Source: UBA5070 sp035913415
GTDB lineage: Bacteria > Fibrobacterota > Fibrobacteria > UBA5070
DNA: 28,891 nucleotides
Reading direction: 5' to 3'
Assembly (NCBI GenBank): GCA_035913415.1
Contig: JAMIIV010000226.1
Span: 1-28,891 of the forward strand
Shown here one piece after another: positions 1 to 7,172 of this stretch (positions are counted from its first letter, which is position 1; each line of letters starts with the position of its first letter). The position numbers and the translations under genes are program-made. The notes under the pieces were generated by a model, which was not told where the DNA came from, ran no database searches, and was given only the letters and a program-made list of their open reading frames with translations.

Positions 1-915
1 CCCCGTCACCAGATCGAAGCCGCGTTCCACGAGCGCCGAGGCCAGCACCCGGGCGTTGTCCACCACACCACGGGCGTAGGCGGCGAATTCCGGCTGGGCC
101 GCTTCGTGGAGGGTTTGTGCGATGGCGGCCGTCACGTTGTCGTGGGGCCCGCCCTGGAGTCCGGGAAACACCGCTTTGTCGATGGCCGCGGCGTGCCGGG
201 CCTGGCACAGGATCATGCCGCCCCGCGGCCCACGCAGGGTCTTGTGGGTGGTGGTGGTGACCACGTCGGCGAATGGCACCGGGTTGGGGTGCACGCCACC
301 GGCCACCAGTCCGGCGAAGTGGGCCATGTCCACCCAAAGCAGGGCGTCCACTTCGTCGGCGATGCGTCGGAACGCCGCGAAGTCGGGGATACGCGGCCAG
401 GCCGAGTGTCCGCACAGGATCACCTTGGGGCGGTGCAGGCGGGCCAGGGCGGCGATGCCTTCGTAGTTGAGCAGACCCGACGATGGATCCAGTCGGTAGT
501 GCACCGCGCGGAACCACTTGCCGGTCATGCTGGCCTTCGAGCCGTGGGTCAGGTGCCCGCCGTCCGAGAGATCCAGCGAGAGCACGGTGTCGCCGGGCTT
601 CAGGAAAGCCGCGTAGACGGCCAGGTTGGCGGGCGATCCCGAGTAGGGTTGCACATTGGCGTGTTCGGCGCAAAACAGCGCCTTGGCCCGCTCGATGGCC
701 AGGCGCTCCACGCGATCGGCGATCTGCTGGCCTTCGTAGTAGCGCGCTCCGGGGTAGCCTTCCGAGTATTTGTTCATCAGCACGCTGGCGCAGGCCTGGC
801 GCACCGCGCTCGAGGCGTAGTTCTCCGACGCGATCAGACGGATTCTGTCGCGCTGGCGCGTCTCCTCGAGGGCGAGAAGCTGCGCGAGCTCGGGTTCGAT
901 GTTGGGGTTCGTCAT
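1..915 (-). CDS. glyA: Serine hydroxymethyltransferase (C-terminus cut by window start)
   Basis: This PLP enzyme interconverts serine and glycine while moving a one-carbon unit to or from tetrahydrofolate in the cytosol. The minus-strand frame stays open from an ATG at 915 to the window edge and gives 305 residues of a family usually about 415 long, so the C-terminal quarter is missing. Family hallmarks visible are IRLIASENY (25-33), NKYSEGYPGARYYEG (48-62), VDMAHFAGLVAGG (195-207) and the PLP-lysine motif VVTTTTHKTLRGPRGG with Lys225. A GGAGG sequence lies a few bases upstream of the ATG and fixes the start. It follows the yceH-like gene after 197 nt and may be the last gene of the run, or have its own promoter. 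A perfect 8-bp hairpin (937-962) lies just upstream of the ribosome binding site. Confidence 0.95.
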   Translation of the reverse strand, partial: MTNPNIEPELAQLLALEETRQRDRIRLIASENYASSAVRQACASVLMNKYSEGYPGARYYEGQQIADRVERLAIERAKALFCAEHANVQPYSGSPANLAVYAAFLKPGDTVLSLDLSDGGHLTHGSKASMTGKWFRAVHYRLDPSSGLLNYEGIAALARLHRPKVILCGHSAWPRIPDFAAFRRIADEVDALLWVDMAHFAGLVAGGVHPNPVPFADVVTTTTHKTLRGPRGGMILCQARHAAAIDKAVFPGLQGGPHDNVTAAIAQTLHEAAQPEFAAYARGVVDNARVLASALVERGFDLVTG

Positions 916-936
916 GGGTGCCTCCGGTTTCGTGGA

Positions 937-962
937 GGACCCGGCACGGCCGCACCGGGTCC
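937..962 (-). other. 8-bp perfect hairpin in the glyA leader
   Basis: GGACCCGG (937-944) is the exact reverse complement of CCGGGTCC (955-962), with a 10-nt loop. It lies about 22 nt upstream of the glyA ATG on the minus strand, just before the ribosome binding site. No T-run follows on either strand, so it is not a classical terminator. It could be a leader structure or simply GC-rich chance. Confidence 0.35.
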
Positions 963-1112
963 CTGGAAAGGGTGCCCAGACGCGCGGCGGCCGCATCGAA
1001 GCGCTTGGCTTCGTGATCCGCAGTTCCTTGGGGTGCTCCCCGGTTGCGTCAGTCGTGCGGACCGCAGGAATTTACGATGCACCCACGACTCCGGCAAGTC
1101 GAGGTCCGGGGT

Positions 1113-1790
1113 TTAGTGCCCCAGGAGCTTGAGGATCTGGTCTTCCAGGCGCCGCACGCGATCGACAAGAGCGAGATACTCGTCGCGCGAGACCCACTCT
1201 GAAACCGGGGCGTAGCCCTGGAACGGAGGAGGTGCAGGGGGGGCGTCGGCGTCGGGCAGGATGGAGGCCGACGAGGGATTTTCCCGTTCGGCAAGCGATA
1301 TGCGATGGCGCCATCGGGGTTCGCGCTGGCCGGGCTGGCGGGGCACGCGGAAGAACACGCTGTCTTCCATGGCCGCGCCGGACTCGAGCATTTCGTCGGT
1401 CTGGGCGGGGGAAAGGTCGATCATCTTCTCGCGCACCCGGGTTCGCAATTCGGAGGCGGTCTGCTCGCCGCGCAGCAAAAGCATGCTGAACAGCGCGATC
1501 TGGCCTTTGGACAAACCCCAGCGGTGTTCCTCGAAGAGGGTGTGCTCGTATTTGCGCACCTCGTGACCGCCCTTGGGCTCCACGTAGTACAGCAATCCCT
1601 TGAGCTTGAGGGACTTCACTCCCTCTTCGATGTCGAGTTCCTCGTAGTCGGTGACCGGAGCGCGATTGGTGGCCTGGTTGCATCCGGCGCGAAGGCCCTT
1701 CAGCGTGAGGGGATAGTACTCCGGGGTGGCCATCGATTTTTCGATGAGCGTTCCCAGGATCCTGATCTCCAGATCGGAAAGGGCTTCCAT
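1113..1790 (-). CDS. YceH-family protein (DUF480, winged-helix)
   Basis: The 225-residue product matches the DUF480/UPF0502 family (E. coli YceH), whose members are predicted tandem winged-helix proteins of unclear biochemical role. Recognisable family stretches are LSDLEIRILGTLIEKSMATP near the N-terminus, YYPLTLKGLRAGCNQATNRAP (about 20-40), KYEHTLFEEH (about 75-85), LLLRGEQTASELRTR (about 100-115) and FFRVPRQPGQREPRW (about 145-160). The last 60 or so residues are a less conserved, proline-rich tail ending in a short helix. The ATG at 1790 shares its A with the TGA of the upstream gene (TGATG), and AGGAGG lies 4 nt before it; a TTG one codon earlier is less likely. Translational coupling to the upstream gene is likely. 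Confidence 0.85.
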   Translation of the reverse strand: MEALSDLEIRILGTLIEKSMATPEYYPLTLKGLRAGCNQATNRAPVTDYEELDIEEGVKSLKLKGLLYYVEPKGGHEVRKYEHTLFEEHRWGLSKGQIALFSMLLLRGEQTASELRTRVREKMIDLSPAQTDEMLESGAAMEDSVFFRVPRQPGQREPRWRHRISLAERENPSSASILPDADAPPAPPPFQGYAPVSEWVSRDEYLALVDRVRRLEDQILKLLGH

Positions 1791-2416
1791 CAATCCTCCT
1801 GCAATCCCAGCGGGGTCAACGGTCCGATGCCGGACCGCACCAGCCGTATTTGGTCATCGAGCAACGAAACAATGGTAGTACCTGTGGGTACGATGGGTTC
1901 GGAGTCGATCACGAGGTCGACCACACGTCCGTATTGTGCTTCGATGTCCTTGGCGTCCTCGAAGATCTCGTCGGGACGGTCGGAGAACCGGGCTGCGGCG
2001 TTCAGCAGCGGGTGCGGATGGGCCTCCAGCAGCAGGCGCAGGAACCGGTTCTCCGGAAGGCGCACGCCCACTTCGGGACGTTTGACGCCCAGGAGCTTGG
2101 CGGTGCGGTGCTTGGCCGGCAAAATGAACGTATAGGGGCCGGGCACCAGGTGCTTCATGGTCCGGAAGGCGAAGTTGGAGACGTCGGCGAACGCCGAGAC
2201 CTGCGAGAAGTCGTGGAACAACAGCGACAGCGTCTTGGTTTTGACAGGATCCGTCAGCTTGTACAGGCGCGCCATGGCCTTGGGGGATCCGGTGGACACC
2301 CCCATGGCGTAGCCGGACTCGGTGGGGTAGACCACGATGCCGTCGCGTGCCAGCACCTGGGCGGCCTGTTCGACGAACCGGGGCTGGGGGGTGACCGGAT
2401 GGACGCGGATCAGCAT
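1790..2416 (-). CDS. Sua5/YciO/YrdC/TsaC-family protein, YciO-like
   Basis: A 208-residue single-domain protein of the YrdC-like superfamily. TsaC and Sua5 in this family make threonylcarbamoyl-AMP for the t6A modification of tRNA; YciO is a related branch with a less settled role. The pattern here (GIVVYPTESGYAMG near residues 26-39, KTLSLLFHDFSQ near 60-72, PGPYTFILPA near 92-101, GVRLPEN near 115-121, and TTIVSLLDD near the C-terminus) is closer to E. coli YciO than to TsaC. The Lys/Arg residues after the PT motif that normally bind substrate are partly present (KLTDPVKTK). It starts 22 nt after the DAHP synthase and overlaps the DUF480 gene by 1 nt. No convincing Shine-Dalgarno sequence precedes the ATG. 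Confidence 0.85.
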   Translation of the reverse strand: MLIRVHPVTPQPRFVEQAAQVLARDGIVVYPTESGYAMGVSTGSPKAMARLYKLTDPVKTKTLSLLFHDFSQVSAFADVSNFAFRTMKHLVPGPYTFILPAKHRTAKLLGVKRPEVGVRLPENRFLRLLLEAHPHPLLNAAARFSDRPDEIFEDAKDIEAQYGRVVDLVIDSEPIVPTGTTIVSLLDDQIRLVRSGIGPLTPLGLQED

Positions 2417-2438
2417 GGGGTGCGGTGCCCGAGGGTGT

Positions 2439-3494
2439 TCAAGCCTTCTGGACCGGGACCAGGTAGGTCTTCGCCCGGGAGTGGATCTCTTTGCAGTCGC
2501 GGATCAGGCGGGCCAGGGTGGCCGGTGTGATGGATTGTTTGGGATCGTCGCCGATGCCCTTGGAACCGCAGACGTGGGTCTCGACGTTCAGGCCGTCGGC
2601 GCCGTAGGCGGCCGCTGCCAACGAGGCGAAGGGCACGAAAGCAGCCTTGCCCACCGAGTGGGAGGGGTCGACGATCACCGGTGCCCAGGTCTTGGCCTTC
2701 AGCAACGGCGAAATCGATTCGTCGGGGAAGTTGCGGTACCCTTCCAGCTCGGGTTTGGTGCCGCGGGGGCAAAGCACCACGTTGGGATTGCCGCCGGCGG
2801 CGATGTACTCGGCGGCGCAGAGGAATTCGTCCACAGGCCCCATGTGCATGCCGCGCTTGAGCAACACGACCATGTTGGTGCCCGCCGTGCCTTTGCCGAC
2901 CTGCTTGAGCAGTCCATAGTTGAGGGCGTTGCGCGTCCCGATCTGGATGATGTCCACGCCAGCCTTCATGACCACGTCCAGGTGGCGATCTTCCATCACC
3001 TCGGTGCTGACGGGAAGCCCCGTTTCCTGGCGTGCCCGCAGCAGGATGTCCAAGGCCTTGTCGTCGCCTTGGTAGGCATTGGGGCTGGTGCGGGGTTTCC
3101 AGACGCCGCCGCGGATCGCCACGGCGCCGGCTTCCTTCACGGCGTGCGCCGTCTCGAGGAAGTACTGGGGGTTCTTGGGATCGATGGTGCACTGCCCGGC
3201 GATCACGTGGAAGCCTTCGCCCAGCGTGGCGGCGCCGATCTTCACCCGGTGGGAGTTGAGGTCGGAGGCGTGGTGCATCAGGCGGTAGGGGGCCTGGATG
3301 CGGTCGAAGCGCTCGATGTAATCGAGGCCCTCGATGCGACCCACCATCTCTTCGTCGCGTTCGTCGCCGGAAATGGCGTAGATGGTGCGCGAGGTTCCGA
3401 CGATGGGAGTGAGGGAGCAACCGTACTCCGAGAGGATGTGCTCGAGGTCGGAAAGCTGTTCGCCCGTCAGGGCCTGTTCTCTGGGCAGGATCAT
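2439..3494 (-). CDS. 3-deoxy-7-phosphoheptulonate (DAHP) synthase, AroA-beta type
   Basis: Condenses phosphoenolpyruvate and erythrose 4-phosphate in the first step of the shikimate pathway. The 351-residue protein has an N-terminal ferredoxin-like/ACT-like segment (about 1-75), typical of regulated single-domain enzymes of this class, followed by the TIM barrel. Motifs seen are IAGQC with metal-ligand Cys102, RGGVWKPRTSP (128-138), IQIGTRN (183-189), LLKRG (211-215), NPNVVLCPRGT (236-246) and VIVDPSHSVGK (273-283). The usual AGPC is AGQC here, a small departure at a conserved turn. Its ATG overlaps the stop of the upstream histidine kinase by 4 nt (ATGA), so the two are probably translated in coupled fashion, an unusual partner for an aromatic-pathway enzyme. 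The gene name aroF or aroG would follow local convention. Confidence 0.93.
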   Translation of the reverse strand: MILPREQALTGEQLSDLEHILSEYGCSLTPIVGTSRTIYAISGDERDEEMVGRIEGLDYIERFDRIQAPYRLMHHASDLNSHRVKIGAATLGEGFHVIAGQCTIDPKNPQYFLETAHAVKEAGAVAIRGGVWKPRTSPNAYQGDDKALDILLRARQETGLPVSTEVMEDRHLDVVMKAGVDIIQIGTRNALNYGLLKQVGKGTAGTNMVVLLKRGMHMGPVDEFLCAAEYIAAGGNPNVVLCPRGTKPELEGYRNFPDESISPLLKAKTWAPVIVDPSHSVGKAAFVPFASLAAAAYGADGLNVETHVCGSKGIGDDPKQSITPATLARLIRDCKEIHSRAKTYLVPVQKA

Positions 3495-5158
3495 AAGGAG
3501 AGGAAATCTACTCCCTCGGAGGGCTCGTGCCCGGTGTACGGGGGGGGCGGGGGGCTTTCGGTGAGGCTTTCACGCACCTTGGTGAAGAGGGCTTCCATGG
3601 AAAACGGCTTCTGGAGGAAGCGGGTGCCGTCGGGAAGGATCTCCTGCTGGGTAACGATGTGCGACGTGTAGCCTGACATGAAGAGGACACGGATGCCAGG
3701 AGCCTGTTCCTTGGCCCGTTGCGCCAACTCGCGCCCGTTCATGCCGGGCATGACCACGTCGGTGAGCAACAGTCGGATGCTGTCCCCGTGCGCGTCGAGA
3801 TGGACCAGGGCTTCTTCGGGGGTCGAGGCCGTGAGCACCTCGTAGCCGCGCGCGCGCAACATGTCTTCAGTCATTTCCAGCACGAGGGGCTCGTCTTCCA
3901 CCAGAAGGATGGCATCCTCCCCGCGAGGGATCAACGGACACGACGAACTGTCGTCGGGCGGGGTTTCCTCGGGCACCAGCGGGAAGTGGATGCGGAAGGT
4001 GGTGCCGCGTCCCGGGGCGCTTTCGACGGTGATGTGGCCATCGTTCTGGTGCACGATGCCGTAGACCGTCGCCAGGCCCAGGCCGGTCCCGCGGCCCACT
4101 TCCTTGGTGGTGAAGAACGGCTCGAAGATCCGCCGGGTCGTGGCCTCGTCCATGCCCTCCCCGTTGTCGGAAACCGTCAACACGGCGTACGAGCCGGGGG
4201 GCATCCCCGACAGGCGGTCCGGGTCGGGGGGAAGGGTGGCGCGCATGGTCTCGATGACGATCCGCCCGGAGTCCCCGATGGCGTCGCGGGCGTTCACGCA
4301 CAGGTTCGCGAGGATCTGGTCGAGCTGGCTGGGGTCGATGCGCACCACGCAGTCCTCGGCTCCCGGATGCCACCGCAGATCGATGTTTTCCCCGATCAGT
4401 CGCTGCAGGATCCGAAGAATGCTGTCCAGAGCCGAGTCCAGGCGCAGGGCTCGGGGCATGGCGGTCTGCTGCCGCGCGAAGGCCAGCAGTTGGCGCGTGA
4501 GATCGGCCGAGCGTTCCCCGGCCTTGAGGATCTCCTCGAGATGCGGCCCGACCAAACCGCCCGACTGGAGTTCGCTCAACGCTTCTTCGGCCCGCCCGAT
4601 GATCACGCACAGCATGTTGTTGAAGTCGTGCGCGACCCCTCCGGCCAGCCGACCCACGGACTCCATGCGTTGGGCCTGCTCCAGCAGGCCGCGCAAGCGT
4701 TCGCGGTCCTCTTCGGCGGTGCGTCGTTCGGAAATGTCGCGGAAGAACGCCACCAGGTGGTGCGGGATTTCGGGGTTGTACTGGACGCTGACCTCCACCT
4801 CGAAATCGGTGCCGTCCTTGCGTCGGTGCCGTGTTTCGAAGCGCATCGAGCCCTGCATCACGATGGCCCGCATGCGTTCTTCGACCTCTTGGGATTGCTC
4901 GATCGCTTCCAGTTTCGCGATCGGCATTCCCACCAGTTCGGATTCGCTGTAGCCACTGAGGCGGCAGTAGGCCTCGTTGACCTCGACGATGCGGCCCTTC
5001 TGGTTCACCAGCCAGTACCCATCCAGAGCCGAGCGCAGAATGGTGCGGTGCAACTCCTCCGATTGACGCAATGCCTCCTCGGCGCGCAACCGGCCTTCGG
5101 TGGCGCACGAAAGGGAATCTTGGAAGAGGTCGGGGGAATGGCTCGAAGAGGAATCCAT
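3491..5158 (-). CDS. PAS-domain hybrid sensor histidine kinase with C-terminal receiver
   Basis: A soluble 555-residue signalling protein with no membrane segment. Domain order: short coiled lead (about 15-38), PAS domain (about 36-145, with FRDISERRTAEEDRERL at its end), HisKA dimerisation helix with phospho-accepting His177 in GGVAHDFNNML, HATPase with N-box (N285/N289, NARDAI), G1 box DNGEGMD (331-337), F-box FEPFFTTK and G2 box GTGLGLATVYG, and a receiver domain (about 416-530) with acidic pocket EDE, phospho-acceptor Asp467 in LTDVVMPGMNG and Lys517 in LQKPFS. The HDFNN-type HisKA is common in PAS kinases linked to NtrC-like systems. A GGAGGGG sequence lies just before the ATG. It is the first gene of the run ending in glyA. 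Its ligand is unknown. Confidence 0.93.
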   Translation of the reverse strand: MDSSSSHSPDLFQDSLSCATEGRLRAEEALRQSEELHRTILRSALDGYWLVNQKGRIVEVNEAYCRLSGYSESELVGMPIAKLEAIEQSQEVEERMRAIVMQGSMRFETRHRRKDGTDFEVEVSVQYNPEIPHHLVAFFRDISERRTAEEDRERLRGLLEQAQRMESVGRLAGGVAHDFNNMLCVIIGRAEEALSELQSGGLVGPHLEEILKAGERSADLTRQLLAFARQQTAMPRALRLDSALDSILRILQRLIGENIDLRWHPGAEDCVVRIDPSQLDQILANLCVNARDAIGDSGRIVIETMRATLPPDPDRLSGMPPGSYAVLTVSDNGEGMDEATTRRIFEPFFTTKEVGRGTGLGLATVYGIVHQNDGHITVESAPGRGTTFRIHFPLVPEETPPDDSSSCPLIPRGEDAILLVEDEPLVLEMTEDMLRARGYEVLTASTPEEALVHLDAHGDSIRLLLTDVVMPGMNGRELAQRAKEQAPGIRVLFMSGYTSHIVTQQEILPDGTRFLQKPFSMEALFTKVRESLTESPPPPPYTGHEPSEGVDFLSL

Positions 5159-5294
5159 GCCCCTCCATCATCGCACTTCAGGGCCCGGGAGGGCAAGGGT
5201 GGCTTTGGTGGAGGGGCATCGGGGAGGGCGAAAAGGGCTGCACTCCAAGGAGTCCGATGGTCAAGTCGATCTACCGGGGATCGAGCCTGCACCC

Positions 5295-5348
5295 GGTGGT
5301 CGAGCCTGTCGAGACCCACCGCGGCTGGTCTCGACAAGCTCGACCACC
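5295..5348. repeat. REP-like palindromic element: 22-bp arms, 10-nt loop
   Basis: The arms 5295-5316 and 5327-5348 are reverse complements with a single mismatch and enclose a 10-nt loop. Each arm contains the smaller near-palindrome GTCGAGCCTGTCGAGAC or its partner. The sequence around TCTCGACAAGCTCGACCACC is of a type scattered between genes in many GC-rich bacterial genomes, so it is probably a dispersed extragenic palindrome. It lies 47 nt downstream of the lysS stop and could end lysS transcription before the kinase gene, although it has no T-run. Confidence 0.8.
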
Positions 5349-5394
5349 GCGGTACGCTCGAGCTCCGCGACGGGCTTGAGCACTTGGGTCGGGG

Positions 5395-7074
5395 TTATTC
5401 CGGGCGTTGCAGCGGGAACAACAGCACGTCGCGGATGGAGGCTTGGTCGGTGAGGAGCATGGCCATGCGGTCGATGCCGATGCCCACGCCACCCATCGGG
5501 GGCATGCCGTATTCCATGGCGCGCAGGAAGTCTTCGTCCAGGGGGTGCGTTTCGTCTTCACCCCCGCGGCCGCGTTCCACCTGAAGCTCCAGCAGTCGGC
5601 GCTGCTCGATGGGGTCGTTGAGCTCGGAGTACGAATTGCCCACTTCCATCCCTGCGATGGCCGGTTCGAAACGCTCCACCAAGGTGGGGTCGTGGCGGTG
5701 GACCTTGCACAGTGGGGTGGACTCCAACGGGTGGTCCATCACGAAGGCGGGTTCCCACAGTTCGGGTTCGCACAGTTCCTCGAAGGCCAGCATCATGGCG
5801 CGTCCGCGGCTGAAGGTGCCATCCAGATGCCAGGCGCGCGCCTTCAGCAGATCCTGGAGCTCCGTGTCCGTGTGGGCGTCGATGTCGATGCCCTTGCGCT
5901 TGAGGGCCGTCTTGACCGGCAGGCGCTCCCAGGTCCCGAAGAACGAGGTCAATTCCCGTCCTTGGTACACCAGGGGGGTGTCGCCGGCGTCGATGGCGGC
6001 CAGCTCGTGCGAGAGCGCGTGGGCCGAAAGTCCGCGGGCATGGGCGGTGCGACGGGCCTTCAGCTTCAGGACGGCCTTGCCGGCGCGCTGCCAGATGGCC
6101 TGGAAGTGGTCCATCATGTCGTGGTAGTCGGCGTAGGCCTGGTAGAACTCGACCTGTGTGAACTCGGGGTTGTGCGTGCGGTCGATGCCCTCGTTGCGGA
6201 AGTCCTTCACGAACTCGAACACGCGATCGAAGCCGCCGGCCACCAAGCGCTTGAGATACAGCTCGTTGGAGATGCGAAGATAGAGCGGGATGTCCAGGGC
6301 ATTGTGGTGGGTCACGAACGGACGGGCCGAGGCGCCGCCGTAGATGGCCTGCAGGGTGGGGGTCTCGACTTCCAGGAATCCGTGTTCCACCAGGTAGGCG
6401 CGCACTTCCTGCATCATGGCCATACGCAGGCGGAAGACGTCGGCGATGTCGGGATTGACGGCCAGATCCGCGTAGCGCTGGCGGTAGCGGGTTTCCACGT
6501 CGGTGAACAGGGACGACTGGAACGCCTTGCGGGCCACCACGCGGCCGGTGTCGTCCTTGGTCTCTTCGACCTTGGGGAACGGCAGGGGCTTGAGCGACTT
6601 GGAGAGCATGGTGAAGCCCTCGGGTCCCACGGCCTGGAGGGTCAGTTCGCCGGTCTTGGTGCGCATCAGCACGCCGCGCACCCCGATGAAATCGCCCAGG
6701 TCCACGAGTTTGACCACGGGCCAGACGGACTCGCCCTGGCCTGGGGTGGTGCCGGATTCCTTGACGTCGTCGTCGCGGCGCAGGTACACCTGGATGCGTT
6801 CGTGGTCGTCCTGGAGGTTCAGGAAGGCGGTTTTGCCCGAGCTGCGGTAGGCCACCACGCGTCCGGCCACGGCGAAGGTGCCCAAGGCGGCGAGTTCCGG
6901 CCCTTGCAGGCTTTCACCCTGCGACCGCACCTCGCCGGCGCGGTGCGTGAACTCGAATTTGTAGGGGTACGGCTCCACACCCAGTTCGCGGATGCGGCGG
7001 AGGTTCTCGCGGCGGGCGAGTTCCTGGTCGTTCAGGGCGGGAGTTGAGGCGCTGGTGTCGTTGGTGTCGGACAT
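5395..7074 (-). CDS. lysS: Lysyl-tRNA synthetase, class II
   Basis: Charges tRNA-Lys with lysine. The 559-residue protein has the N-terminal OB-fold anticodon-binding domain (about 45-180) and a class II catalytic core. Core motifs include FRLRMAMMQEVRAYL, the motif 2 loop FRNEGIDRTHNPEFTQVEFYQAY, the adenylate-site run SELNDPIEQRRLLELQ and motif 3 GIGIDRMAML near the C-terminus. It is about 50 residues longer than typical bacterial LysRS. Some of the extra length appears to be an Ala/His-rich insert of about 25-30 residues after motif 2 (around KLKARRTAHARGLSAHALSH). The ATG at 7074 is preceded by a weak G-rich ribosome site. It diverges from the response regulator gene across a 98-bp promoter region. 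Confidence 0.96.
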   Translation of the reverse strand: MSDTNDTSASTPALNDQELARRENLRRIRELGVEPYPYKFEFTHRAGEVRSQGESLQGPELAALGTFAVAGRVVAYRSSGKTAFLNLQDDHERIQVYLRRDDDVKESGTTPGQGESVWPVVKLVDLGDFIGVRGVLMRTKTGELTLQAVGPEGFTMLSKSLKPLPFPKVEETKDDTGRVVARKAFQSSLFTDVETRYRQRYADLAVNPDIADVFRLRMAMMQEVRAYLVEHGFLEVETPTLQAIYGGASARPFVTHHNALDIPLYLRISNELYLKRLVAGGFDRVFEFVKDFRNEGIDRTHNPEFTQVEFYQAYADYHDMMDHFQAIWQRAGKAVLKLKARRTAHARGLSAHALSHELAAIDAGDTPLVYQGRELTSFFGTWERLPVKTALKRKGIDIDAHTDTELQDLLKARAWHLDGTFSRGRAMMLAFEELCEPELWEPAFVMDHPLESTPLCKVHRHDPTLVERFEPAIAGMEVGNSYSELNDPIEQRRLLELQVERGRGGEDETHPLDEDFLRAMEYGMPPMGGVGIGIDRMAMLLTDQASIRDVLLFPLQRPE

Positions 7075-7172
7075 GAGACCCCCAAAGGTAGCCTCCGATC
7101 CGGATCACTTCCTGTGTTCGGACATTGCCTGGTGCAGATCCGAGATGGTACCATGCGGGGGAAAGGGGACTC
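7075..7172. promoter_or_regulatory. Divergent promoter region lysS / response regulator
   Basis: This 98-bp gap must carry the start signals for both divergent genes. It holds two perfect 10-bp palindromes, GATCCGGATC (7097-7106) and ATGGTACCAT (7145-7154). Either could be an operator half, but no clear -35/-10 pair is evident on either strand. Confidence 0.4.

Noticed and set aside
916..1112. A glycine or tetrahydrofolate riboswitch upstream of glyA
   Set aside because: Only one 8-bp hairpin is visible. The conserved core sequences of these riboswitches were not recognised.
3719..5584. Long plus-strand open frame antisense to the histidine kinase
   Set aside because: No domain or ribosome site was seen, and the kinase on the other strand explains the region.
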